Source: Pseudomonas sp. RIT288
GTDB taxonomy: Bacteria > Pseudomonadota > Gammaproteobacteria > Pseudomonadales > Pseudomonadaceae
Direction: 5' to 3'
DNA length: 64,000 nt
Assembly (NCBI RefSeq): GCF_000631985.1
Contig: NZ_JFYN01000020.1
Location: forward strand, 22,356-86,355
The position numbers were made by a program, and so were the translations under genes. Within the stretch, counting starts at the first letter, position 1; each line of letters begins with the position of its first letter. This document shows positions 51,035 through 60,003 of this stretch, piece after piece. The notes beneath the pieces are model-generated. The model made no database searches. It was not told the origin of the DNA and saw only the letters and a list, made by a program, of their open reading frames with translations.

Positions 51035-52693
51035 TCAGTGCGAAACCGCCCCACTCGCCCCCAACCCCGTCTGCGAACGCACAAACTGCGGGAAGAACAG
51101 CGCCCGCTCGTTCTCGGCCGCAGCCGACTTGTCGGTAATCGAGAAGAACCAGATCCCGATGAACGCGATAACCATCGAGAACAACGCCGGATACTCGTAA
51201 GGGAAGATCGCCTTCTCATGATGCAGAATCTGCACCCAGATGGTCGGGCCAAGAATCATCAGCCCCACCGCACTCACCAGCCCCAGCCAGCCGCCGATCA
51301 TCGCACCGCGGGTGGTCAGCTTCTTCCAGTACATCGAAAGCAGCAGTACCGGGAAGTTGCAGCTTGCCGCAATGGAGAACGCCAGGCCAACCATGAACGC
51401 GATGTTCTGGCTTTCGAACAGGATACCCAGACCAATCGCCAGCACCGCCAAAGCAATGGTGGTGATCTTCGAGACGCGAATCTCATCCTTGTCGTTGGCC
51501 TTGCCCTTCCTGATCACGCTGGCATACAGGTCGTGCGACACCGCCGATGCACCAGCCAGGGTCAGGCCTGCTACCACCGCCAGAATGGTCGCGAACGCTA
51601 CCGCCGAGATAAAGCCCAGGAAAATGCTGCCACCCACGGCATTGGCCAGGTGCACCGCCGCCATGTTATTGCCGCCGAGCAGCGCGCCCGCAGCATCTTT
51701 AAAAGCCGGGTTGGTGCTGACCAGCAGGATCGCGCCGAAGCCGATAATGAAGGTCAGGATGTAGAAGTAGCCAATGAAACCGGTCGCATACAGCACGCTC
51801 TTACGGGCTTCTTTAGCATCACTTACAGTGAAGAAGCGCATCAGAATGTGCGGCAGGCCCGCGGTACCGAACATCAGGGCCAGGCCCAGGGAGAACGCCG
51901 AAATCGGATCTTTCACCAGACCGCCCGGGCTCATGATCGCGTCACCTTTAGGGTGAACCTTGATCGCCTCGGAGAACAGCATATTGAAGTCGAAGTTGAC
52001 GTGCTTCATCACCATCAGCGCCATGAACGAGGCACCGGACAGCAGCAACACCGCCTTGATGATCTGCACCCAGGTGGTCGCCAGCATGCCGCCGAACAGC
52101 ACGTACATGCACATCAGCACACCGACCAGAATCACCGCAACATGGTAGTCCAGACCGAACAGCAGCTGGATCAGTTTGCCGGCACCGACCATTTGCGCGA
52201 TCAGGTAGAACGCCACCACCACCAGCGAACCGCAAGCAGACAGGGTGCGAATCTGGGTTTGCCCGAGGCGATAGGATGCTACGTCGGCAAAGGTGTATTT
52301 GCCCAGGTTACGCAGACGCTCGGCGATCAGGAACAGAATGATTGGCCAGCCCACCAGAAAGCCGATCGAGTAGATCAGACCGTCGTAGCCGGAAGTGAAC
52401 ACCAGCGCGGAAATCCCCAGGAAAGACGCCGCCGACATATAGTCACCGGCGATCGCCAGACCGTTCTGGAAGCCGGTGATCTTGCCGCCTGCCGCATAGT
52501 AGTCGGCGGCCGAGTTGTTTTTCTTCGAGGCCCAGTAGGTGATGTACAACGTCGCGCCGACGAATGCCACGAACATCAGGATTGCAGGAATATTCAGTGG
52601 CTGCTTGGCCACTGCACCTGTCAGCGCGTCAGCCGCCCAGACACTCGGCGCGAAAGCTGAAACACTCAAAAGAGCCAGTAGACGCCGGATCAT
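51035..52693 (-). CDS. actP: Cation/acetate symporter
   Basis: 552 residues of the sodium:solute symporter family. A cleavable N-terminal signal (MIRRLLALLSVSAFAPSVWA) is followed by about 13 helices, as in ActP. Family blocks are YYAAGGKITGFQNGLAIAGDYMSAASFLG, SDAKEARKSVLYATGFIGYFY, and the sodium-site region LAVVAGLTLAGASAVSHDLYASV. It takes up acetate and other short carboxylates. The start overlaps the stop of the DUF485 gene as ATGA. Acetyl-CoA synthetase is not in the window, so the usual acs link is elsewhere. Confidence 0.95.
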   Translation of the reverse strand: MIRRLLALLSVSAFAPSVWAADALTGAVAKQPLNIPAILMFVAFVGATLYITYWASKKNNSAADYYAAGGKITGFQNGLAIAGDYMSAASFLGISALVFTSGYDGLIYSIGFLVGWPIILFLIAERLRNLGKYTFADVASYRLGQTQIRTLSACGSLVVVAFYLIAQMVGAGKLIQLLFGLDYHVAVILVGVLMCMYVLFGGMLATTWVQIIKAVLLLSGASFMALMVMKHVNFDFNMLFSEAIKVHPKGDAIMSPGGLVKDPISAFSLGLALMFGTAGLPHILMRFFTVSDAKEARKSVLYATGFIGYFYILTFIIGFGAILLVSTNPAFKDAAGALLGGNNMAAVHLANAVGGSIFLGFISAVAFATILAVVAGLTLAGASAVSHDLYASVIRKGKANDKDEIRVSKITTIALAVLAIGLGILFESQNIAFMVGLAFSIAASCNFPVLLLSMYWKKLTTRGAMIGGWLGLVSAVGLMILGPTIWVQILHHEKAIFPYEYPALFSMVIAFIGIWFFSITDKSAAAENERALFFPQFVRSQTGLGASGAVSH

Positions 52694-53001
52694 TGCTGAG
52701 CCTCCTTGAGAATCGCATTGTTCAGGTCGTCGAACTCACCATTGGCGCGGCGCACGTAGATACCGGTGAGGATGAATGCTGAAAGAATCAGCCCGACACC
52801 GATCGGAATGCCCCAGGTAATCGAGGATTCAGGACTGAGCTTCGCGCCGAGTATGTGCGGCCCGTAAGCGATCAAAAGGATGAAGCCAGAGTAGAGCCCG
52901 AGCATGATCGCCGAGAGTATCCAGGCGAATTTTTCTCTTTTTCTCACCAGCTCCTTGAAGCGCGGGCTGTTTTGAATCGAGAGGTAAATGCTGTCGTTCA
53001 T
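52690..53001 (-). CDS. yjcH: DUF485 inner-membrane protein
   Basis: 103 residues with two membrane helices. The family segment NSPRFKELVRKREKFAW lies before helix 1, and SPESSITWGIPIGVGLILSAFILTGIYV forms helix 2 with its approach. It is always found just upstream of actP and probably assists or stabilises that transporter; the ATGA overlap with actP supports this. GAGG lies before the ATG. The gene symbol is taken from the E. coli neighbour of actP. Confidence 0.9.
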   Translation of the reverse strand: MNDSIYLSIQNSPRFKELVRKREKFAWILSAIMLGLYSGFILLIAYGPHILGAKLSPESSITWGIPIGVGLILSAFILTGIYVRRANGEFDDLNNAILKEAQQ

Positions 53002-53165
53002 TGTTTTTATCCTCGCAGCACAGATTATTGTTGGAACGTATCCACTGTATGCGGCTGCGGAACGGGTTCCAGACGACCTTAGTATTAGAACGACATGACA
53101 TTTTCGCCAATTTTCGGACTGTAAACAGCCGCAAACCCTGAACGTAGGGGTTGGCCAGAAATAAA

Positions 53166-53256
53166 TGTAGGAGTGAGCCTGCTCGCGATGGCGTTGTATC
53201 AGTCGACATTTGTGTCAACTGAAAGGACGCTATCGCGAGCAGGCTCACTCCTACAA
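53166..53256. repeat. REP doublet G (ends outward)
   Basis: GTAGGAGTGAGCCTGCTCGC and GCGAGCAGGCTCACTCCTAC flank about 45 bases. Both arms match the consensus of the GTAGGAGTGAGC subtype exactly. Confidence 0.88.
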
Positions 53257-53276
53257 GGTTACTGCGCTGGGCAGTG

Positions 53277-54128
53277 TTATTTAGTCCAGTCAGCCACGCG
53301 ATCCGGGTGCTTGGCGACCCAATCCTTGGCCGCCGCGTCAGGCTTGGCGCCGTCCTGGATGGCCAGCATGACTTCGCCGATCTCGTCTTTCGACGCCCAC
53401 TGGAAGTTCTTCAGGAACTTGGCGACTTCCGGAGCCTTGGTAGCGAGTTCCTTGCTACCGATGCTGTTCACGGTTTCAGCCGCGCCATACACGCCTTTCG
53501 GATCGTCGAGGAAGCGCAGTTTCCACTTGGCGAACATCCAGTGCGGCACCCAACCGGTGACGGCAATCGATTCGTTCTTCTTCTCGGCACGGGTCAGCTC
53601 GGCAATCATGCCGGCGCCGGAACTGGCCTTGAGGGTGTATTTGTCCAGGCCGTAATCCTTGATCGCCTGATCGGTTTTGAGCATCACGCCTGAACCGGCG
53701 TCGATACCGACGATGCGGTTCTTGAAGGTGTCATCGGTCTTGAGGTCTTCGATCGATTTCGCCGTGACGTACTCCGGCACGATCAGGCCGATTTTCGCGT
53801 CCTTGAAGTTCGGGCCGTAATCGACGACCAGATCCTTGTTCTTCGTCCAGTAATCGCCGTGGGTCACCGGCAGCCATGCCGAGAGCATCGCGTCGAGTTT
53901 GCCGGTGGCCACGCCCTGCCACATGATCCCGGTGGCGACGGCCTGCAGCTTCACGTCGTAGCCAAGTTTCTGCTTGATCACTTCGGCCGCCACGTGTGTG
54001 GTCGCGACGCTGTCGGACCAGCCGTCAACGTAACCGATGTTCAGGGTCTGTTTTTCAGCGCTGGCGAATGTGGAGCTCATCGCAAGCACCAGAGCGGCAC
54101 CTGCGCCTAAAAGTCGTCGCATCTTCAT
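53277..54128 (-). CDS. Glycine-betaine/choline-type ABC substrate-binding protein (orphan)
   Basis: A 283-residue periplasmic binding protein of the OpuAC family with a signal peptide (MKMRRLLGAGAALVLAMSSTFASA). Ligand-box features are NIGYVDGWSDSVATTHVA, DAMLSAWLPVTHGDYW and VTGWVPHWMFAKWKLRFL; aromatic residues in these loops form the cage for quaternary ammonium groups. No ATPase or permease gene is adjacent. In Pseudomonas several orphan binding proteins (BetX for betaine, CaiX for carnitine) share the CbcWV core, and this is probably one of them, most like BetX. The specific ligand cannot be settled from the sequence. Confidence 0.88.
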   Translation of the reverse strand: MKMRRLLGAGAALVLAMSSTFASAEKQTLNIGYVDGWSDSVATTHVAAEVIKQKLGYDVKLQAVATGIMWQGVATGKLDAMLSAWLPVTHGDYWTKNKDLVVDYGPNFKDAKIGLIVPEYVTAKSIEDLKTDDTFKNRIVGIDAGSGVMLKTDQAIKDYGLDKYTLKASSGAGMIAELTRAEKKNESIAVTGWVPHWMFAKWKLRFLDDPKGVYGAAETVNSIGSKELATKAPEVAKFLKNFQWASKDEIGEVMLAIQDGAKPDAAAKDWVAKHPDRVADWTK

Positions 54129-54458
54129 CGTTTACTTCCCCGAAATGCTGCGCCCGACGGATGCCGGGCATCGTCAACGTATTGTTATGGTGCACAGCGC
54201 CCCCATCACGCCTGACCGCAAACTCGCTCAAATGCCAGTGGAGTACTGACGCTTTCGATCATCGGCCTGACGCCCGCAGCGACCTGCTCTGTCAGCGACC
54301 TCAATACACCGAGAAACGACATCAGAAGGCCATTAATCGCTTCAGAATAATTGGCGCCAGACAATCCGCCCGAACTTTGCATGTGCAAATCATGCAGGCC
54401 ACCAACCCGCAGATAAATGCAGGTAACATGCGTCGCTTTGCAGCCACTCGGCCTGACC
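54129..54458. other. Divergent region before the GH17 gene
   Basis: No gene. It contains the promoter area of the binding-protein gene (leftward) and of the GH17 gene (rightward). A small hairpin GATGCC/GGCATC near 54157-54168 is the only structure seen; no operator was recognised. Confidence 0.45.
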
Positions 54459-56012
54459 ATGTCCGCGACTTCCCGCTTCCCGTTTGTTCCTTATCTCTTC
54501 GCCTGCCTGCTCGGCCTGTTTGCCCTTGGCGGCTTCTGGTACGGCCTCGGCAAACCGGTGATCCTGCCGGACGCCGCGACCCCGACGCACAAGTTGCAAT
54601 GCGCCTCCTACACGCCGTTCGACAAGGATCAGTCGCCGTTTGACGTGCCATTCAAACTGCGCCCGGAGCGCATGGACGCCGACCTCGCGCTGCTGGCGAC
54701 GCGTTTCGAATGTATCCGCACTTATTCGATGACCGGCCTCGAAGCGCTGCCGGATCTGGCGCGCAAGCACGGTTTGAAATTGATGATAGGCGCCTGGGTC
54801 AACAGCAACCCGGTGGACACCGAGAAAGAAGTCGACCTGCTGATCGCCTCGGCCAACGCCAACCCGGATGTGGTCAGCGCGGTGATCGTCGGCAACGAAG
54901 CCTTGCTGCGCAAGGAAGTCACCGGCGCGCAACTGGCGAAGCTGATCAACAAGGTCAAAAGCCAGGTCAAGCAACCGGTCACCTATGCCGATGTCTGGGA
55001 GTTCTGGCTCAAGCACCCGGAAGTCGCGCCGGCGGTGGATTTCCTGACCATTCACTTGCTGCCGTACTGGGAAGATGATCCGTCAAACATCGACGTCGCT
55101 CTGCAACATGTGGCGGATGTGCGTCAGGTGTTCGGCAACAAATTCGCACCCAAAGACGTGATGATCGGCGAGACCGGCTGGCCCAGCGAAGGTCGCCAGC
55201 GTGAGACCGCCCTGCCGAGCCGGGTCAACGAGGCCAGGTTCATTCGCGGTTTTGTCGCCATGGCCGAGAAGGAAGGCTGGCATTACAACCTGATCGAAGC
55301 GTTCGACCAGCCATGGAAGCGTGGCAGCGAAGGTGCGGTCGGCGGTTACTGGGGCCTGTTCGACGCCGATCGTCAGGACAAGGGCGTGCTCGCCGGGCCA
55401 GTGACCAACGTGCCGTACTGGAAGGAATGGCTGGGCGTTGGCGGGCTGATTTTCCTCAGCACCCTGCTGCTCGGTGGCCGGGTGCGCACCACCCGATCGG
55501 CATTGATCCTGCCGCTGCTCGGTGCGTTGGCCGCCTGCTCGATCGGCGCCTGGGGTGATCTGGCCCGAGTGACCACGCGGTTTGCCGGCGAATGGCTGTG
55601 GGTCGGCTTGCTGACGGCGATGAATCTGTTGGTGCTGGCGCATGCCGCGCTGACCTTGAGCGACCGTCAGGGATGGCGTGAACGCGCGTTTAATCTGCTG
55701 GAGCGCCGTGCCGGCTGGCTGGTTGCGCTGGCAGGTTTCGCGGCGGCGGTGATGATGCTGGAGATGGTGTTCGACGCGCGTTATCGCAGCTTTGCCAGCA
55801 TGGCGTTCATTCTGCCGGCGCTGGTTTACCTGTGCCGTCCGGTCAGCGTGCCACGTCGGGAAATCGCCCTGCTGACCTTTATCATCGGCGCCGGCATTGC
55901 ACCGCAGCTGTATGAAGAAGGACTGTTGAATCAGCAGGCGTGGGGTTGGGCGTTGGTCAGTGGGTTGATGGTGGCGGCGTTGTGGCGCTGCCTGCGGGTT
56001 CGCAGTCTCTGA
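54459..56012 (+). CDS. Membrane GH17 beta-1,3-glucan hydrolase/transferase
   Basis: 517 residues from the ATG at 54459; an ATG 14 codons earlier is possible, but this one begins at the membrane signal. One N-terminal helix (10-30) is followed by a periplasmic GH17 domain (about 45-320) and then about eight C-terminal membrane helices (about 335-517). The acid/base Glu147 is in VIVGNEALLR and the nucleophile Glu238 in MIGETGWPSEG, both as in plant and fungal family members. Related Pseudomonas enzymes are transglycosylases acting on beta-1,3-glucans. With its membrane C-terminus it probably shapes cyclic or periplasmic glucans. No ndv-like synthase is adjacent in the window. Confidence 0.88.
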   Translation: MSATSRFPFVPYLFACLLGLFALGGFWYGLGKPVILPDAATPTHKLQCASYTPFDKDQSPFDVPFKLRPERMDADLALLATRFECIRTYSMTGLEALPDLARKHGLKLMIGAWVNSNPVDTEKEVDLLIASANANPDVVSAVIVGNEALLRKEVTGAQLAKLINKVKSQVKQPVTYADVWEFWLKHPEVAPAVDFLTIHLLPYWEDDPSNIDVALQHVADVRQVFGNKFAPKDVMIGETGWPSEGRQRETALPSRVNEARFIRGFVAMAEKEGWHYNLIEAFDQPWKRGSEGAVGGYWGLFDADRQDKGVLAGPVTNVPYWKEWLGVGGLIFLSTLLLGGRVRTTRSALILPLLGALAACSIGAWGDLARVTTRFAGEWLWVGLLTAMNLLVLAHAALTLSDRQGWRERAFNLLERRAGWLVALAGFAAAVMMLEMVFDARYRSFASMAFILPALVYLCRPVSVPRREIALLTFIIGAGIAPQLYEEGLLNQQAWGWALVSGLMVAALWRCLRVRSL

Positions 56013-56022
56013 TTAGACAGCA

Positions 56023-56106
56023 AGATCAAACGATCGCAGCCTTCGGCAGCTCCTGCATGGGACGGTGTAACCCTATAGGAGCTGCCGAAGGCTGCGATCT
56101 TTTTCT
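56023..56106. repeat. GTAGGAGCTG-type inverted element, copy 5 (arms reversed)
   Basis: GATCGCAGCCTTCGGCAGC on the left and GCTGCCGAAGGCTGCGATC on the right, with the TCCTGC and TATAGGAG ends inward. Same arrangement as copy 3. It separates the convergent GH17 gene and the small membrane gene. Confidence 0.82.
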
Positions 56107-56107
56107 A

Positions 56108-56476
56108 TCAGGCGCTGCGGGATGCCCGGACCAGGCGCAACCCGGCAATCACCAGCGCAAACACCGCCAGAGTCGTGTTGTACAACGCCAGCGCCGGCAA
56201 CCCGAACACCAGCGCCAGCACCGCCAGCCACCACCCTGCCCGCCCCGGCAGCACAAAACCGAGCAGCGCCGCACCCAGCGCGCTCCAGCCCAACACCTTG
56301 AAGTGAATCATCAGTCCCAGATTCGAGCGCACCGTGCATTCCCAGCGGCTCGCCTCATCGACGCAGATGCCGACCCACTGCCCATCCTCCATGAAGCCAT
56401 AACGCGCGCCATAACTGGCAGCCAGCCACAGCGGCAACAGCACGAGCAACAGAATCACGGGCAAGCGGCGGGACAT
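56108..56476 (-). CDS. Small polytopic membrane protein, 122 aa
   Basis: 122 residues from the ATG at 56476 (GGAG six bases upstream; an earlier ATG is less well placed). The first helix (5-25) is a possible signal anchor. A periplasmic loop with two Cys (WVGICVDEASRWECTVRSN) follows, then three hydrophobic helices at about 55-118. The two loop cysteines could form a disulfide. No family recognised. Convergent with the GH17 gene, so a link in function is not implied. Confidence 0.72.
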   Translation of the reverse strand: MSRRLPVILLLVLLPLWLAASYGARYGFMEDGQWVGICVDEASRWECTVRSNLGLMIHFKVLGWSALGAALLGFVLPGRAGWWLAVLALVFGLPALALYNTTLAVFALVIAGLRLVRASRSA

Positions 56477-56699
56477 GAATCTCTCCAATCAACGAAATCG
56501 GCGGCCAGCTTAATCTGCCCGCACGCGTTGGCAAGCACTAACAACTGTTAACTGGTCATCCGCGCCTTGCAAAGTGTATCGTCCAGCTACTATTACTCCG
56601 AATTCTGCCTGTTTCGTGCCGAGGCATGGCACTTTGGCGCGAGCCCGGTGGTCATAGCCTGCGAACTTCATTCGGCACCTTCCTTTAAGGGATCCAGTC

Positions 56700-57998
56700 A
56701 TGCTCCGTTCCTTGCGCTTCGCCGCGCTGTTCAGCGGCCTTATTCTGAGTGCGTCCGCACTGGCGGTGGATATCGATGCCGCCAGTTATGGCTATCCCCT
56801 GACCAACCCGTTCGAGGCGACCATCGCCACCACGCCACCGAACCTGCGCCCGGAATTGCCGTCGGACGACGAGATCAATCAGTCCGACCACAGCATCACC
56901 CTGCGCCCGGAACGGGCCTTCATCCTCCCGGACAATTTCTGGGCGGTGAAAAAACTCACCTACCGCATCGCCGAGCAGGACAAACCGGCGCCGCTGATCT
57001 TCCTGATCGCCGGCACCGGCGCGCGCTATGACAGCACGCTCAACGAATACCTGAAGAAGCTCTACTACAAGGCCGGCTACCACGTCGTGCAGTTGTCGTC
57101 GCCAACCAGCTTCGACTTCATCAGCGCCGCTTCACGCTTCGCCACCCCGGGCATCACCAAGGAAGACGCCGAAGACATGTACCGGGTGATGCAGGCCGTG
57201 CGCGCGCAGCATCCGAAACTGCCGGTCACCGAGTACTACCTCAGCGGTTACAGCCTCGGCGCCCTGGATGCCGCGTTCGTCGCGCATCTGGACGAGACCC
57301 GACGCAGCTTCAACTTCAAGAAAGTCCTGCTGCTCAACCCGCCGGTCAACCTGTACACCTCGATCAGCAACCTCGACAAGCTGGTGCAGACCGAAGTGAA
57401 GGGCATCAACAACAGCACCACTTTCTATGAACTGGTGCTGAACAAGCTGACCCGCTACTTCCAGCAGAAAGGCTACATCGACCTCAATGACGCCCTGCTC
57501 TACGACTTCCAGCAGTCCAAGCAGCACCTGACCAACGAACAGATGGCGATGCTGATTGGCACCTCGTTCCGTTTCTCGGCGGCCGACATTGCCTTCACCT
57601 CCGACCTGATCAACCGGCGCGGCCTGATCACCCCGCCGAAATTTCCGATCACCGAAGGCACCAGCCTCACGCCGTTCCTCAAGCGTGCGCTGCAATGCGA
57701 CTTCGACTGCTACCTGACTGAACAAGTGATCCCGATGTGGCGCGCCCGTACCGACGGCGGCAGCCTGCTGCAACTGATCGACCAGGTCAGCCTGTACGCA
57801 CTCAAGGATTACCTGCACGACAGCCCGAAAATCGCCGTCATGCACAACGCCGACGACGTGATCCTCGGCCCTGGCGACCTCGGTTTCCTGCGCAAGACCT
57901 TTGGCGATCGCCTGACCGTTTACCCACTGGGCGGCCATTGCGGCAACCTTAACTACCGCGTCAACAGCGACGCCATGCTGGAGTTTTTCCGTGGCTAA
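56700..57998 (+). CDS. Exported alpha/beta hydrolase coupled to mlaA-like gene
   Basis: 432 residues with a signal peptide (MLRSLRFAALFSGLILSASALA). The hydrolase fold is visible from residue 95 (PLIFLIAGTGARYD). The nucleophile Ser185 is in YLSGYSLGALDAAF, the acid in MHNADDVILGPGDLG and the His in PLGGHCGNLNY, a complete triad. The insertion between the nucleophile and the acid (about 190 residues) is unusually large and mostly helical, suggesting a lid. Such genes are sometimes labelled as kinases, which this sequence does not support. AAGGG lies before the ATG. It overlaps the next gene by eight bases, so lipid handling with the MlaA-like protein is a reasonable inference. Confidence 0.8.
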   Translation: MLRSLRFAALFSGLILSASALAVDIDAASYGYPLTNPFEATIATTPPNLRPELPSDDEINQSDHSITLRPERAFILPDNFWAVKKLTYRIAEQDKPAPLIFLIAGTGARYDSTLNEYLKKLYYKAGYHVVQLSSPTSFDFISAASRFATPGITKEDAEDMYRVMQAVRAQHPKLPVTEYYLSGYSLGALDAAFVAHLDETRRSFNFKKVLLLNPPVNLYTSISNLDKLVQTEVKGINNSTTFYELVLNKLTRYFQQKGYIDLNDALLYDFQQSKQHLTNEQMAMLIGTSFRFSAADIAFTSDLINRRGLITPPKFPITEGTSLTPFLKRALQCDFDCYLTEQVIPMWRARTDGGSLLQLIDQVSLYALKDYLHDSPKIAVMHNADDVILGPGDLGFLRKTFGDRLTVYPLGGHCGNLNYRVNSDAMLEFFRG

Positions 57999-58779
57999 AT
58001 ATCTCCTGCTGATTGCAGCGCTCCTCAGTGCAGGCGTGGCCCAGGCCGACAACAGCAAAGCCAACGCGCCAGTGGTGGTCGACAGCGACGGCTTCAAGGA
58101 GCCGCTGTCCAAACTCAAGTTCAACCCGGGCCTGGATCAACGCGAGTTCGAGCGCTCGACGCTCAACGCGCTGAACGTCTATGACCCGCTGGAGTCGTGG
58201 AACCGCCGGGTCTACCACTTCAACTACCGCTTCGACCAATGGGTGTTCCTGCCGGTCGTCGACGGTTATCGCTACGTGACGCCGAGTTTCCTGCGCACCG
58301 GGGTGAGCAACTTCTTCAACAACCTCGGCGACGTACCGAACCTGGTCAACAGCCTGCTGCAGTTCAAGGGCAAGCGTTCGATGGAAACCACCGCGCGCCT
58401 GCTGCTTAACACCACTATCGGCATTGCCGGTCTATGGGACCCGGCCACCGCCATGGGCCTGCCGCGCCAGAGCGAAGACTTCGGTCAGACCCTGGGCTTC
58501 TACGGCGTACCGGGCGGTGCCTACTTCGTCTTGCCGATCCTCGGCCCGTCGAACATTCGCGACACCGCCGGCCTGGCCGTGGACTACACCGCCGAATCGG
58601 CGATCAACTACCTGAACGTGTCGGAAGTCAGCTCCAACCACCCGGAAATCTGGGCCCTGCGCGCGGTCGACAAGCGCTACCAGACCAACTTCCGCTACGG
58701 TCAGATGAACTCACCGTTCGAGTACGAAAAAGTGCGCTACGTCTATACCGAATCGCGCAAGCTGCAGATTGCCGAGTAA
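57991..58779 (+). CDS. MlaA/VacJ family protein without lipobox
   Basis: 262 residues. The start is a GTG at 57991 overlapping the hydrolase stop by eight bases. The MlaA pattern is clear: VYDPLESWNRRVYHFNYRFDQW, the YVTPSFLRTGVSNFFNNLGD block, and GFYGVPGGAYFVLPILGPSN. MlaA is normally an outer-membrane lipoprotein that pulls phospholipids out of the outer leaflet. Here the signal peptide ends LLSAGVAQA before Asp, with no Cys anywhere in the protein, so it cannot be lipidated and must be soluble or peripherally bound. It may be a paralogue of the canonical copy. Its own terminator follows. Confidence 0.88.
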   Translation: MAKYLLLIAALLSAGVAQADNSKANAPVVVDSDGFKEPLSKLKFNPGLDQREFERSTLNALNVYDPLESWNRRVYHFNYRFDQWVFLPVVDGYRYVTPSFLRTGVSNFFNNLGDVPNLVNSLLQFKGKRSMETTARLLLNTTIGIAGLWDPATAMGLPRQSEDFGQTLGFYGVPGGAYFVLPILGPSNIRDTAGLAVDYTAESAINYLNVSEVSSNHPEIWALRAVDKRYQTNFRYGQMNSPFEYEKVRYVYTESRKLQIAE

Positions 58780-58793
58780 CCTCAGCGGCAACA

Positions 58794-58832
58794 GAAAAGG
58801 GCCATTCGATGCAAGTCGAATGGCCCTTTTTC
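58794..58832 (+). terminator. Terminator of the hydrolase-mlaA pair
   Basis: A long stem AAAGGGCCATTCGA (58796-58809) with TCGAATGGCCCTTT (58816-58829), followed by TT. Confidence 0.9.
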
Positions 58833-58853
58833 ATGGCACAACCAAGATCAAAC

Positions 58854-58942
58854 TGTAGGAGTGAGCCTGCTCGCGATAGCGGTGTATCAGACACATAAAA
58901 GGTGACTGACACGACCTCATCGCGAGCAGGCTCACTCCTACA
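58854..58942. repeat. REP doublet H (ends outward)
   Basis: GTAGGAGTGAGCCTGCTCGC and GCGAGCAGGCTCACTCCTAC, about 47 bases apart. It lies between convergent transcription units. Confidence 0.88.
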
Positions 58943-58954
58943 AAGACACCGTGT

Positions 58955-59869
58955 TCAGCCTTTGATTGCGCGCCAGATTTTGCCGACCACCGAAACCACC
59001 GCCAGCACTGCCGCGCCCGCGATGATCCCCGCCACGCCATTGAGCAGCACTGGGACTGCGAACCCGGCGCTACCCGCCGCCGCACCGACACTTTCAATCC
59101 AGTGATGCACCACCGGAACGCCATGGGTGAGGATGCCGCCACCGACAAGGAACATCGCCGCTGTGCCGATTACCGACAGGCCTTTCATCATGTACGGCGC
59201 CGCGCGCAGGATCGCGTTGCCGATGCTCTTTGCGGCTGCACCCGATTTCTGGGTCAACCACAGGCCCAGATCATCGAGTTTGACGATGCCGGCCACCAGG
59301 CCATAAACACCCACGGTCATGACGATGGCGATGCCAGACATGACGATCACTTGCTGGGTCAGCGAAGCGTCGGCCACGGTGCCGAGGGTGATGGCAATGA
59401 TTTCCGCCGAGAGGATGAAGTCAGTGCGGATTGCGCCTTTGATCTTGTCCTTCTCGTAAGCCACCAGATCGGTGGTCGGCTCAGCCACCGCCGCGCTCAG
59501 TTGCGCATGCTCGGCGTCATCTTCGGCCTTGCTGTGCAGGAACTTGTGCGCGAGCTTCTCGAAGCCTTCGAAACACAGATACGCGCCGCCGACCATCAAC
59601 AGCGGCGTCACCAGCCACGGCACGAATGCACTGATCGCCAGCGCCGAGGGCACCAGAATCAGCTTGTTGAGAAACGAGCCCTTGGCGACGGCCCAGACCA
59701 CCGGAATTTCCCGCTCGGCGCGCACGCCGGAGACTTGCTGGGCATTGAGCGCCAGATCGTCGCCGAGTACGCCGGCGGTCTTCTTCGCGGCCATTTTGCT
59801 CATCAACGCCACATCGTCCAGAACGGTGGCAATATCGTCGATCAGCACCAGTAAACTGCTTCCTGCCAT
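58955..59869 (-). CDS. DUF808 (YedI-type) membrane protein
   Basis: 304 residues. The N-terminal family signature is SSLLVLIDDIATVLDDVALMSK, followed by TAGVLGDDLALNAQQVSG. Several hydrophobic helices are seen after residue 70, and the conserved IKGAIRTDFILSAEIIAITLG near the middle marks DUF808. Length is normal. Function is unknown; E. coli YedI is the nearest named relative. AAGGA precedes the ATG. Divergent from the TetR gene (134 bases). Confidence 0.9.
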   Translation of the reverse strand: MAGSSLLVLIDDIATVLDDVALMSKMAAKKTAGVLGDDLALNAQQVSGVRAEREIPVVWAVAKGSFLNKLILVPSALAISAFVPWLVTPLLMVGGAYLCFEGFEKLAHKFLHSKAEDDAEHAQLSAAVAEPTTDLVAYEKDKIKGAIRTDFILSAEIIAITLGTVADASLTQQVIVMSGIAIVMTVGVYGLVAGIVKLDDLGLWLTQKSGAAAKSIGNAILRAAPYMMKGLSVIGTAAMFLVGGGILTHGVPVVHHWIESVGAAAGSAGFAVPVLLNGVAGIIAGAAVLAVVSVVGKIWRAIKG

Positions 59870-60003
59870 GAATCTTGTTTCCTTATGTGAATAATGTCGC
59901 GCAGCATACCGCGACTGCGGGCCACACGGGGCATTCTTGAGCCATGCGCGAGGCCGGTGCTACCATGCGCAACCGCCAGAACAGGCAAGGAACCACCGGG
60001 TTT

